DNA of 39,589 nucleotides from an uncultured Burkholderiales bacterium. GTDB lineage: Bacteria > Pseudomonadota > Gammaproteobacteria > Burkholderiales > Burkholderiaceae_A. This document shows, one piece after another, positions 24,616 through 32,906 of this stretch (positions within the stretch are counted from its first letter, which is position 1; every line of letters starts with the position of its first letter). The notes beneath the pieces were generated by a model. The model was not told the DNA's origin. It saw only the letters and a program-made list of their open reading frames with translations, and did not search any database. The stretch lies in contig CALMJH010000039.1 in assembly GCA_937864175.1 (NCBI GenBank), positions 1 to 39,589 of the forward strand, read 5' to 3'. The position numbers were made by a program, and so were the translations under genes.

Positions 24616-25842
24616 CTAAGCCTTCGCGAGAGCATTGATGGCCGCCTGTGTTCCACCCTTGTGATGAGGAACGCCCGCGGCCTCCAAGGCCATCTCCACC
24701 CCACCGAGCGTGCCGATGAGGGTGAGATCGTTGAAGTCACCAAGGTGACCAATTCTGAAGACCCAGCCAGAAAGCTTGGACAGGCCAGTTCCTAATGACA
24801 TGTTGAATTTCTCCAAGGCGGTCTTTCGCAGCGCATCGGCGTTGTAGCGGCTGCCATCGGTCTTCTGTGGCATGACCACCGCCGTGAGGGCGGGGCTGTA
24901 CTCGTCTGGGTTTTGACAGAGCACTTCCAGACCCCAAGCCTCGACGGCGAGTCGTGTGGCGTGAGCATGTCGACGGTGCCGGGCAAAGACGTTTTCAAGG
25001 CCCTCTTCATTGAGCATGTCGATCGCCTCTGCAAGACCATAAAGCAGGTTCGTGGCAGGGGTGGTGGGCCAGAACCCATTGGTGTTGGCTGTGAGGATTT
25101 CGTCCCAGGCCCAGTAAGCCTTTGGCATGGTGTTGGACTTGCTGACCTCAATGGCCTTCGGGCTAATGGCATTGAAAGAGAGGCCGGGAGGCAGCATGAG
25201 GCCCTTCTGAGACCCTGCGACGGTGACATCGACACCCCATTCATCGTGACGATAGTCCACTGAGCCCAGAGACGAAATGGTGTCCACCAACAACAGCGCT
25301 GGGTGCTTTGCCGCGTCGATGGCAGCCCGAACGGCAGCGATGTTGGAGGTGACGCCGGTGGAGGTCTCGTTGTGGACGACGCAGACGGCCTTGATGGTGT
25401 GGCCAGTGTCTTTTTTCAGGCGATCTTCAATGGCGGTGGCCTCTACACCGCGCCGCCAGTCCCCACCCATGAATTCTGCTTTCAGGCCCAGGCGCTCGGC
25501 CAGTCGCTTCCAGAGGGTGGCGAAATGACCGGTCTCGTACATCAGGACATGGTCACCAGGATTGAGGGTGTTGACCAGGGCGGCCTCCCAGGCGCCGGTG
25601 CCAGAGGCCGGGTAGATGATGACGGGATGCTTGGTTCCGAAGACCGGCCGAATACCCTCTAGCAGACGCAGTCCAAGTTGCTGAAACTCCGGGCCCCGAT
25701 GGTCAATGGTGGGAAAGTCCATCGCCCGAAGGACTCGGTCTGGTACGTTGGTGGGGCCGGGAATCTGAAGAAAATGCCGCCCTTGGCCAATGCGATTGAG
25801 ACTAGAGCGTGGATTGATGGCGGGTGGGAGGTCGCGTTGCAT
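24616..25842 (-). CDS. Serine/alanine-glyoxylate aminotransferase family (class V, PLP)
   Basis: The 408-residue PLP enzyme matches the glyoxylate aminotransferase branch: HFLQIPGPTNVPDRVLRAMD at the start, SGTGAWEAAL (80-83 for SGTG) for phosphate contact, VCVVHNETSTGVTSNI, D187 in LLVDTISSLGS, and the Schiff-base lysine K213 in AGSQKGLMLPPG. Relatives transfer the amino group of serine, alanine or aspartate to glyoxylate, giving glycine. The frame stays open upstream, but the ATG at 25842 gives the family N-terminus and leaves room for the divergent promoter. It heads the TRAP / crotonase / CoA-transferase run and faces the GntR regulator across a palindromic operator. Confidence 0.92.
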   Translation of the reverse strand: MQRDLPPAINPRSSLNRIGQGRHFLQIPGPTNVPDRVLRAMDFPTIDHRGPEFQQLGLRLLEGIRPVFGTKHPVIIYPASGTGAWEAALVNTLNPGDHVLMYETGHFATLWKRLAERLGLKAEFMGGDWRRGVEATAIEDRLKKDTGHTIKAVCVVHNETSTGVTSNIAAVRAAIDAAKHPALLLVDTISSLGSVDYRHDEWGVDVTVAGSQKGLMLPPGLSFNAISPKAIEVSKSNTMPKAYWAWDEILTANTNGFWPTTPATNLLYGLAEAIDMLNEEGLENVFARHRRHAHATRLAVEAWGLEVLCQNPDEYSPALTAVVMPQKTDGSRYNADALRKTALEKFNMSLGTGLSKLSGWVFRIGHLGDFNDLTLIGTLGGVEMALEAAGVPHHKGGTQAAINALAKA

Positions 25843-25889
25843 AGGCTGGTGAGAGATAAATGGGCTTGGGGGCAGGGAATGTTCGGTAT

Positions 25890-25901
25890 TTTGTATACAA
25901 A
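25890..25901. promoter_or_regulatory. Palindromic operator for the FCD-type GntR regulator
   Basis: TTTGTATACAAA is a perfect 12-bp palindrome in the 80-bp region between the aminotransferase and GntR starts. FCD-type GntR proteins commonly bind T.GT-N2-AC.A palindromes such as TTGTATACAA. The position suits control of both divergent runs and autoregulation. Confidence 0.7.
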
Positions 25902-25909
25902 TTAGTCGG

Positions 25910-25915
25910 TACAAT
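25910..25915 (+). promoter_or_regulatory. -10 hexamer of the GntR gene (leaderless candidate)
   Basis: TACAAT (5 of 6) ends 7 nt before the ATG at 25923. The palindromic operator lies immediately upstream, where it would block polymerase. No Shine-Dalgarno precedes the ATG. Confidence 0.4.
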
Positions 25916-25922
25916 GTCGACC

Positions 25923-26603
25923 ATGCAAGGACCTTTGTCAACCGGGCAATCCCTCATTCAACGCCGTGGCCTTCACCAGGCGGTTGCGGATCGTCTTCGT
26001 GAGGCCATCGTCGAAGGGGAGTTGGCGGCTGGCACACGCCTGAACGAGCGCCTGCTCTGCGAGCAACTGGGTGTCTCTCGGACCCCGATGAGAGAGGCCT
26101 TTAAGGTCTTGGCCGGTGAGGGCCTAATTCGTCTTCTGCCCAATCGCGGGGCTGTGGTCCCTCAGATGACGATCGACGAGGTCGTTCAGGCCTTTGAGGT
26201 CATTGCTGCTCTCGAGAGCCTCTCGGGTCGGCTGGCGGCAGAGCGGGCCACGCCCGCGCAGATCAAAAAGCTGCTGAAGCTTCAGGCCGACATGGAGCAG
26301 GCCCATGCGGCTGCCAACCTCTCGCGCTATTACGCGTTGAATGCCCAGATTCATAGCCTGATCAACCTGTCGGCTGACAATCCTGTGTTGCAAGAGACCT
26401 ACGCAACCGTTAATGCCCGACTCCAGGCCCTACGTTTTCGGTCCAATCTCGACAAGACCAAGTGGGACAAGGCGGTAAAGGAGCATGCCCTTATCGCCAA
26501 GGCTTTTGCCAAGCGTGATGCCGCTCGGCTCGCTGAGCTCTTGGCTGCCCACGTGACCGCCAAATGCGAGATTGTGGTCCGACTCCTGGAAGCCGACCAA
26601 TGA
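25923..26603 (+). CDS. GntR-family transcriptional regulator, FCD (FadR-like) subfamily
   Basis: The 226-residue protein has a winged HTH at about 15-80 (ADRLREAIVEGELAAGTRLNERLLCEQLGVSRTPMREA, then LAGEGLIRLLPNRGAVV) and an all-helical FCD ligand domain at about 90-220. The FCD domain usually binds a metal and a small organic acid, which suits a regulator of the neighbouring acid metabolism genes. The ATG at 25914 is also in frame; I prefer 25923 because TACAAT covers the first. It diverges from the aminotransferase and overlaps the dehydrogenase gene by 4 bp (ATGA), so it is cotranscribed with one of its likely targets. Confidence 0.9.
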   Translation: MQGPLSTGQSLIQRRGLHQAVADRLREAIVEGELAAGTRLNERLLCEQLGVSRTPMREAFKVLAGEGLIRLLPNRGAVVPQMTIDEVVQAFEVIAALESLSGRLAAERATPAQIKKLLKLQADMEQAHAAANLSRYYALNAQIHSLINLSADNPVLQETYATVNARLQALRFRSNLDKTKWDKAVKEHALIAKAFAKRDAARLAELLAAHVTAKCEIVVRLLEADQ

Positions 26604-29600
26604 ACGCCCCCGCACTGGATCGCAGGGCTTTTCTGAAGGGGCCACTGGGTGCCCGCTTCTCCCAGTCCCAGCTCGCAGACCGTCTTCGCAGAGAGGTCCA
26701 GGGGGAGGTCTACTTCGACCAGGCGAGCCGAGGACGCTACAGCACCGACGCCTCGATCTACCAGGTCATGCCAATTGGAGTCGTGGTCCCCAAGACTCCT
26801 CTCGACCTGCGCATCGCCCTTGATATCGCCAGGGATGCGGGTGTGGCGGTCTTGCCCAGGGGCGGTGGCACCTCTCAATGCGGCCAGACGGTGGGAGAGG
26901 CCCTGGTGGTTGACACCAGCAAGTACCTCCGAGAAGTTCTTTCCTTGGACGCGGAGGCCGGCCGGGCTATCGTCCAGCCGGGACTGGTCCTCGACCATCT
27001 GAATGCCCAGCTGAAGTCCAAGGGCCTCTGGTTCCCTGTGGATGTCTCGACAGCTGCCCAATGCACGATTGGTGGGATGACTGGCAACAACTCGTGCGGG
27101 TCTCGGTCGCTGCATTACGGCAACATGGTGCACAACGTGCTGGGCATCCAGGCGATCTTGGATGACGGCACCCAGGCCTACTTTGGTCGGTTCGGAGATG
27201 GGGGCGACATGCAGCTGTCCTCGCGTCGAATCGCCGAACTCGTTCCCCGGCTCTTCCAGATTGCCGAGTCGGTCAAGCAAGACATCGGCGAGATCTGGCC
27301 CAAGGTCATGCGCCGGGTGGGGGGCTACAACCTAGATATCTTCTATCCCCAGAGTGAGCGGCCCTATACCAGCGATGGCAGCCTTAACCTCTCTCACCTC
27401 CTGGTGGGCTCCGAGGGGACACTGGCCACCTTTGAATCGATTGCCCTCAAGCTCTCGCCCCTGCCCAAACACAAGCGGCTCGGCGTTGTGAACTTTCCGA
27501 CCTTCCAGCAGGCCATGTCCCTGACCCGCCACATTGTTGGGCTCAAGCCGGTCGCCGTCGAACTGGTCGATCGCACCATGATCGAACTCTGCCGGGCCAA
27601 CCCCCTGTTTGCACCGGTGATTGCCGATGCCCTTGTCGAGGTTGGTGGTCGTCCGACGGATGCGCTGCTACTGGTCGAGTTTGCTGGCGATGATGTCGAT
27701 GCCCTGATGCGTGGCCTAGATGACTTGGAGTCCTTGATGTCTGACCACGGTCTGCCTGGGGCCACCGTCAAGATGGTGGAGCCCGCCCGTCAATCTGCTC
27801 TCTGGGAGGTTCGCAAGGCTGGCCTCAACATCATGATGTCGCTGCGCGGCGATGGAAAGCCAGTCTCCTTTATTGAGGACTGTGCGGTGCCCCTCGAGCA
27901 CCTGGACGAGTACACCGCCAGCCTGACCAAGGTCTTTGCCAAGCACGGCACCCAAGGCACTTGGTATGCCCATGCCTCGGTGGGTACCCTGCACGTGCGT
28001 CCCATCTTGGATCTGCGCAGAGGCGGCGCAGAAAAGATGCGGGCCATTGCTGAAGAGGCCGGTGAACTGGTGCGGCGTTATAAAGGCGCGTTCTCGGGCG
28101 AGCACGGTGACGGCCTGGTGCGCAGCGAATGGGTCAGATGGCAGTTTGGGCCCCGCATTACGAAGGCCTTCGAGCAGGTGAAGGATGCCTTTGATCCCGC
28201 TAATCGGCTCAACCCTGGGAAGATTGTTCGTTCCACCAGAATGGACGACACCAGCCTCTTTCGCTTTCCGCCCAGCTATGTGGTGACACCTTTTGAACCG
28301 GCACTGGACTGGTCGGCCTGGAATGTTCAGAACGACCCCTCCAAGGCGGGTGACCCTGGCAGCTTTGGCCTGGTGATCTCTGAACCCGGCACCGGAGGGG
28401 ACCCGGCCATGGGATACGCCAAGGCCATCGAGATGTGCAATAACAATGGCCACTGCCGCAAATTTGATGCGGGCACCATGTGTCCCAGCTACCGAGTGAC
28501 GCGTGACGAGCAGCACTCGGTACGAGGTCGGGCCAACACCCTGAGGCTGGCGGTCAGTGGTCAGTTGTCAGAGGGCTTAGAGGCTCCGGCCGTTCAGGAG
28601 GCACTGGCCCTCTGCGTTGGCTGCAAGGGCTGCAAGCGGGAATGTCCCACCGGTGTGGACATGGCCAAAATGAAGATCGAGGCCCTCTACCAGTATGGCC
28701 AGCGCCATGGCTTTTCAGTCAAGCAGCGCCTGATTGCCGGCCTGCCTAGGCTGGCCCAGTGGGTTCGGCGTCTGCCTGGCCTGGCCTGGGCCCTTAACCT
28801 GCGCAACCGGCTGCCCGTCTTGGCTTGGCTGGGAGAGAGGGCCCTTGGATTTGCCGCCGCTCGAAAGCTGCCGGCCTGGGATGCTGAAGGTTTTCGGTCC
28901 CATGGACTTGGGCTCAAGTCTGCGAGCCTCACAGAGTGCGACCTTGTGCTATGGGCGGATACGTTTAACGATGCCTATGAGCCCGCCCAGCTGAGAGCGG
29001 CCTTCGAATTAGCCACGGCCCTTGGTTATCGGGTCGCCCTGTCCGGCGCTGCCGCTGCCGACCGACCACTCTGCTGCGGCCGCTCCGCCCTCTCAGTCGG
29101 CCAGGTTGACCAGGCCCGACAGCTGGCCATTGAGAGCCTTGAGGCCCTTGCCCCGGCGATCGAGCGTGGTGTTCCTGTGGTGGGCCTCGAGCCCTCCTGC
29201 ATCCTCAGTCTGCGCGACGAGTGGCTGGTGATGCACCTGGGTGAACAAGCCCAGCGGCTGTCGGCCCAGGCCTTGCTTTTCGAGGAGTGGTGGATGGCGG
29301 AGGTTCAGGCGAATCGTCTTCGGGTCCCGCAGTCCTTGGCAGGACAGACCATCTATGTGCATGGCCATTGTCACCAGAAGGCGTTAGGGGCCTTTAGCCC
29401 AACCATCGCTGCTCTCGCGTCAACCGGCGCTCGGGTGGTGGCCATTGAGTCGAGTTGCTGCGGCATGGCCGGTAGTTTTGGATACGAGGCCGCCCACCAG
29501 TCTGTGTCCAAGGCGATGGCTCAGGCCAGCCTGGTGCCGACACTCCAGGCCGCCCCAGCCGACGCTCTGGTGGTGGCCGACGGCTTTTCTTGCCGGCACC

Positions 29601-29683
29601 AGATCGCCGACTGCACGGACCGGACGGCAGCCCATGCTGTCATGGTTTTGCATAAGGCCATTTGTCTGGGCAAGCAGGGATAA
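26600..29683 (+). CDS. FAD-linked and Fe-S containing 2-hydroxyacid dehydrogenase (YdiJ / D-lactate dehydrogenase type)
   Basis: This 1027-residue fusion has three parts. Residues 45-285 are a VAO/PCMH-type FAD domain with PRGGGTSQCGQ (86-96), GGMTGNNSCGSRS and LLVGSEGTLATFE. Residues 290-545 are the FAD-oxidase C-terminal domain, with H465 and SGEHGDG at 499-505. The rest is an Fe-S part with C613, C619, C628, then LCVGCKGCKRECP (C672, C675, C678, C682), followed by two CCG half-modules (CCGRSAL and SCCGMAGSFG). The architecture is that of E. coli YdiJ, a D-2-hydroxyglutarate dehydrogenase, and of fused D-lactate/glycolate dehydrogenases that pass electrons to quinone or cytochrome. Substrate is unknown; beside a glyoxylate aminotransferase, glycolate is plausible. 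It overlaps GntR by ATGA. Confidence 0.9.
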   Translation: MNAPALDRRAFLKGPLGARFSQSQLADRLRREVQGEVYFDQASRGRYSTDASIYQVMPIGVVVPKTPLDLRIALDIARDAGVAVLPRGGGTSQCGQTVGEALVVDTSKYLREVLSLDAEAGRAIVQPGLVLDHLNAQLKSKGLWFPVDVSTAAQCTIGGMTGNNSCGSRSLHYGNMVHNVLGIQAILDDGTQAYFGRFGDGGDMQLSSRRIAELVPRLFQIAESVKQDIGEIWPKVMRRVGGYNLDIFYPQSERPYTSDGSLNLSHLLVGSEGTLATFESIALKLSPLPKHKRLGVVNFPTFQQAMSLTRHIVGLKPVAVELVDRTMIELCRANPLFAPVIADALVEVGGRPTDALLLVEFAGDDVDALMRGLDDLESLMSDHGLPGATVKMVEPARQSALWEVRKAGLNIMMSLRGDGKPVSFIEDCAVPLEHLDEYTASLTKVFAKHGTQGTWYAHASVGTLHVRPILDLRRGGAEKMRAIAEEAGELVRRYKGAFSGEHGDGLVRSEWVRWQFGPRITKAFEQVKDAFDPANRLNPGKIVRSTRMDDTSLFRFPPSYVVTPFEPALDWSAWNVQNDPSKAGDPGSFGLVISEPGTGGDPAMGYAKAIEMCNNNGHCRKFDAGTMCPSYRVTRDEQHSVRGRANTLRLAVSGQLSEGLEAPAVQEALALCVGCKGCKRECPTGVDMAKMKIEALYQYGQRHGFSVKQRLIAGLPRLAQWVRRLPGLAWALNLRNRLPVLAWLGERALGFAAARKLPAWDAEGFRSHGLGLKSASLTECDLVLWADTFNDAYEPAQLRAAFELATALGYRVALSGAAAADRPLCCGRSALSVGQVDQARQLAIESLEALAPAIERGVPVVGLEPSCILSLRDEWLVMHLGEQAQRLSAQALLFEEWWMAEVQANRLRVPQSLAGQTIYVHGHCHQKALGAFSPTIAALASTGARVVAIESSCCGMAGSFGYEAAHQSVSKAMAQASLVPTLQAAPADALVVADGFSCRHQIADCTDRTAAHAVMVLHKAICLGKQG

Positions 29684-29719
29684 TCAGGCTTCTCCTCACA
29701 ACAAACCCTCTGACCAGCC

Positions 29720-32005
29720 ATGGATCCACTCTTTCGCAAGCAGGCCCTGGAGTATCACGAGTTCCCGACACCGGGAAAGATCTCGGTCACCCCTACTAAG
29801 CAACTGACCAACCAGCGCGATCTTGCGCTGGCCTATTCCCCCGGGGTGGCGGCAGCCTGCGAGGAAATTGTAAAAGACCCCATCAATGCCTTTCGCTATA
29901 CCGCAAGAGGAAACCTGGTGGCTGTGATTACCAACGGAACAGCGGTGCTGGGTCTTGGAGACATTGGCCCACTGGCCTCGAAGCCCGTCATGGAAGGCAA
30001 GGGGGTCTTGTTTAAGAAATTTGCGGGCATCGATGTCTTTGATATCGAGGTCAACGAAAAAGACCTCGACAAACTCGTGGACATCGTTGCCGCGCTGGAG
30101 CCTACTTTCGGTGGGGTTAATCTGGAAGACATCAAGGCGCCAGACTGCTTTTACGTTGAACGCAGACTCCGTGAGCGCATGAAGATTCCGGTCTTTCACG
30201 ATGACCAGCACGGCACAGCGATTGTGGTGGGTGCTGGAATCGTCAATGGCCTGAAGGTGGTCGGCAAAGACATCCAAAAGGTGAAATTTGTCGTCTCTGG
30301 CGCCGGGGCAGCAGCCCTGGCCTGTTTGGACCTGCTGCTGGATCTGGGACTGCCCCGCGAGAATGTCTGGGTCACTGACATCAAGGGGGTGGTCTATGAG
30401 GGCCGCACAGAACTGATGGACCCGGAAAAGGCCCGGTTCGCACAGAAGACTGACGCCCGCACACTTGGCGAGGTGATCCAAGACGCAGACGTCTTTTTGG
30501 GACTCTCTGCTGCCGGTGTCCTCAAGCCCGAGATGGTGGCCAAGATGGCCCCCAACCCCCTGGTTTTTGCCTTGGCAAATCCAACGCCCGAGATCCTGCC
30601 CGAGGAAGTTGCTGCGGTTCGCAGCGACGTCATCATGGCCACTGGCCGCACAGACTATCCAAACCAGGTCAACAATGTCCTCTGCTTCCCCTTTATTTTC
30701 CGTGGGGCCCTGGATGTAGGCGCCACGACGATTACCCGCAACATGGAGCTGGCGGCCGTGCGTGCGGTGGCCGATCTGGCTCGGGCTGAGCAGTCCGAGG
30801 TGGTGACAGCGGCCTACGGTACTGAGGGCCTTAGTTTCGGGCCGCAGTACCTCATCCCCAAGCCCTTCGACCCGCGACTCATCGTCAAGATTGCGCCAGC
30901 GGTTGCCGAGGCGGCGATGGCCGATGGGGTTGCGACCCGGCCCATCTCTGATCTGCCCTCCTACATCGAACGTCTGCAGGAGTTTGTCTACCACTCTGGC
31001 AACTTCATGAAGCCGATTCTGCATGCGGCTCGTCTGGCCGAGCGTCGTCGAGTGGTCTACGCAGAGGGCGAGGAGGAGCGTGTGCTTCGGGCCGTTCAGG
31101 TGGTGGTCGATGAGCAACTCGCCCAGCCCATTCTGATTGGACGGCCAGCTGTGATCCAGAGTCGGATCGAGCGGTTTGGTCTTCGCATGCGAGAGGGCGT
31201 TGATTTTCAGGTGATCAATCCAGAGCAAGACGACCGGTATCGGGATTATTGGGAGACCTACCACCAGCTGACGGCCCGCAGAGGCGTCACTGCCCAATAT
31301 GCCAAGATCGAGATGCGGCGGCGTCACTCCCTAATCGGAGCCATGATGATTCACAAGGGTGATGCCGATGGCATGGTCTGCGGAACTTTCGGAACCCATG
31401 GGCTGCATCTGCACTATGTAGACCAGGTCTTGGGCCGTAAGCCTCAGGCCACCTGTTATGCAGCCATGAACATTCTCATGCTGCCCAAGCGAACGCTGGC
31501 CATTGTGGATACCCACGTCAATGAGAATCCATCGGCCCAGCAGATCGCTGAAATGACCCTAGCGGCGGCCACTGAAATGCGCAAACTGGGGCTAGAGCCT
31601 CGGGCGGCACTCATCTCGCACAGCAATTTCGGAAGCTCTGACTCGGCCTCGGCGGAGAAGATGCGGGAGGCTCTGGCCATTCTGCGTCGGGTGGCTCCCA
31701 CCCTCAATGTGGATGGCGAGATGCATGGTGACGTGGCCCTCGATCCAGTGATGCGGGCCCAGATTCTGCCGAACTCCACCCTGGTGGGGGAGGCCAACCT
31801 CTTGGTGATGCCGAGCCTGGAGTCTGCCAACATCGCCTACAACCTCTTGAAGACCGCGGCGGGCAACAACGTCGCGGTGGGCCCCATGCTCTTGGGCTGC
31901 TCCGCTCCGGTTCACATTGTTACGCCGTCGGCGACCGTTCGGCGACTGGTCAACATGACCGCAATGACGGTGATTGACGCCTCTACGAGGGCTGCGGTCG
32001 CCTAG
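29720..32005 (+). CDS. maeB: NADP-dependent malic enzyme with C-terminal phosphotransacetylase-like domain
   Basis: The 761-residue protein is the MaeB type. An N-terminal malic enzyme (about 1-425) has Y39 in [17 protein letters not shown]94 in [13 protein letters not shown], the metal site [11 protein letters not shown] and the nucleotide loop [10 protein letters not shown] (191-200). A C-terminal phosphate acetyltransferase-like domain (about 430-761) in this family serves oligomerisation and acetyl-CoA regulation, not catalysis. It converts malate to pyruvate, CO2 and NADPH. The gene starts 36 bp after the dehydrogenase with no visible promoter, so it may be part of the GntR-controlled unit. 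It ends on CTAG, shared with the stop of rsmE on the opposite strand. Confidence 0.95.
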   Translation: MDPLFRKQALEYHEFPTPGKISVTPTKQLTNQRDLALAYSPGVAAACEEIVKDPINAFRYTARGNLVAVITNGTAVLGLGDIGPLASKPVMEGKGVLFKKFAGIDVFDIEVNEKDLDKLVDIVAALEPTFGGVNLEDIKAPDCFYVERRLRERMKIPVFHDDQHGTAIVVGAGIVNGLKVVGKDIQKVKFVVSGAGAAALACLDLLLDLGLPRENVWVTDIKGVVYEGRTELMDPEKARFAQKTDARTLGEVIQDADVFLGLSAAGVLKPEMVAKMAPNPLVFALANPTPEILPEEVAAVRSDVIMATGRTDYPNQVNNVLCFPFIFRGALDVGATTITRNMELAAVRAVADLARAEQSEVVTAAYGTEGLSFGPQYLIPKPFDPRLIVKIAPAVAEAAMADGVATRPISDLPSYIERLQEFVYHSGNFMKPILHAARLAERRRVVYAEGEEERVLRAVQVVVDEQLAQPILIGRPAVIQSRIERFGLRMREGVDFQVINPEQDDRYRDYWETYHQLTARRGVTAQYAKIEMRRRHSLIGAMMIHKGDADGMVCGTFGTHGLHLHYVDQVLGRKPQATCYAAMNILMLPKRTLAIVDTHVNENPSAQQIAEMTLAAATEMRKLGLEPRAALISHSNFGSSDSASAEKMREALAILRRVAPTLNVDGEMHGDVALDPVMRAQILPNSTLVGEANLLVMPSLESANIAYNLLKTAAGNNVAVGPMLLGCSAPVHIVTPSATVRRLVNMTAMTVIDASTRAAVA

Positions 32006-32724
32006 AACTCACCAAGCCGGACGGCGATGGCCGAGAGCACCACCACGGCCGCCGTCTCGGTGCGCAGAATCCTTGGGCCGCATCGAAGCCCATTAAACCC
32101 GGCCGCGAGCATCTGGGCTTCCTCCTGGTCAGACCATCCGGCCTCTGGTCCGATGGCAATCGTGAGGTCCGCCGCCAGAGGGGCGGTCGAGAGGCTTGCC
32201 TGAGCAAATGGGTCGAGTAGCCAGCCCGTTGAAGAGTGGGCTTTAAAGTCCGCCAGGGCCTCTTCCAAACCCATCACGGGTTCCACCAGGAGCACCCGGT
32301 TTCGACCGCATTGGGCGGCGGCCGAGTCGGCAATCCTCTGCCAATGCTGCTGGCGTTTATGGGCCCGGTCACCGTCGAGCTTTAGCTGGGCCCGTTGGGT
32401 TCGGACTGGAAGAAGACGGCTGGCGCCAAGCTCGCAGGCCTTCTGAACCACCCAGTCCATTTTGTCGCCGGTGCAGAGAGCCTGCAGGACGGTGGTCTTG
32501 GTGGGCGACTCCCGAAGAACTTGCTGGGGGTCGTCTGCCAGACAGAGGCAGGCCTGGGGATGTGCTTCGGTCAGGACCGCCTGGGCCTCAAGACCCTGGC
32601 CGTTGAAGAGGACCAAGGCATCGCCCTGACGGGCCCTGAGGACTCGAATCAGGTGGTGTGAGTCCTCCTCCGAGAGCTCGTTTGGCCCTGGAGCAAGGCC
32701 GGGGTGAAGGATGCGTGGCAGCAT
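32002..32724 (-). CDS. rsmE: 16S rRNA (uracil-1498 N3)-methyltransferase
   Basis: The 240-residue SPOUT-class enzyme methylates U1498 in the decoding region of 16S rRNA. Evidence is the N-terminal PUA-like domain (HHLIRVLRARQGD, LVLFNGQG), QALCTGDKMDWVVQKACELG (81-100), the SAM-binding knot IGPEAGWSDQE (191-201) and GPRILRTETAAV (216-227). Length is normal. The minus strand reads TATGAT, six bases, then the ATG, so the message may be leaderless. It diverges from transketolase and converges on maeB with shared stop bases. Confidence 0.94.
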   Translation of the reverse strand: MLPRILHPGLAPGPNELSEEDSHHLIRVLRARQGDALVLFNGQGLEAQAVLTEAHPQACLCLADDPQQVLRESPTKTTVLQALCTGDKMDWVVQKACELGASRLLPVRTQRAQLKLDGDRAHKRQQHWQRIADSAAAQCGRNRVLLVEPVMGLEEALADFKAHSSTGWLLDPFAQASLSTAPLAADLTIAIGPEAGWSDQEEAQMLAAGFNGLRCGPRILRTETAAVVVLSAIAVRLGEF

Positions 32725-32730
32725 GGCGTC

Positions 32731-32736
32731 ATCATA
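32731..32736 (-). promoter_or_regulatory. -10-like hexamer of rsmE (leaderless candidate)
   Basis: TATGAT (5 of 6 to TATAAT) on the minus strand ends 6 nt before the rsmE ATG. There is no Shine-Dalgarno between them. Confidence 0.35.
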
Positions 32737-32822
32737 GCCGGGGTGGTTTGGCGGACCCCATGCTTCAGCTTTTTAGAAGCAATCAGGTAAGAAACTTCAA
32801 GGTATCTATATCTTTAAGTCGG

Positions 32823-32828
32823 TAGAAT
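32823..32828 (+). promoter_or_regulatory. Possible -10 of the transketolase operon
   Basis: TAGAAT lies about 80 bp upstream of the chosen tkt start, in the only non-coding stretch before the glycolytic run. A -35 at normal spacing is not convincing (TTCAAG lies 21 nt away). A weak hairpin TGCTTC / GAAGCA (32761-32781) sits further upstream without a T-run. Confidence 0.25.
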
Positions 32829-32906
32829 GAGAGGTCTAGCCTGGTACTGACGCCGATAGAGCGCCCGGTCAGGCCGCTGACAATGTTGATGCCCAGGGAG
32901 ACCGTT

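Noticed and set aside
25843-25941. 33-codon upstream extension of the aminotransferase
   Set aside because: It would run across the palindromic operator and the GntR start; homologous sequence begins after the ATG at 25842.
29696-31327. A 543-codon minus-strand frame opposite maeB
   Set aside because: It is antisense to conserved malic-enzyme codons and its translation shows no domain; high G+C codon bias keeps such frames open.
32761-32781. Hairpin TGCTTC / GAAGCA as a terminator
   Set aside because: Only 6 bp, no T-run in either direction, and no gene ends next to it.
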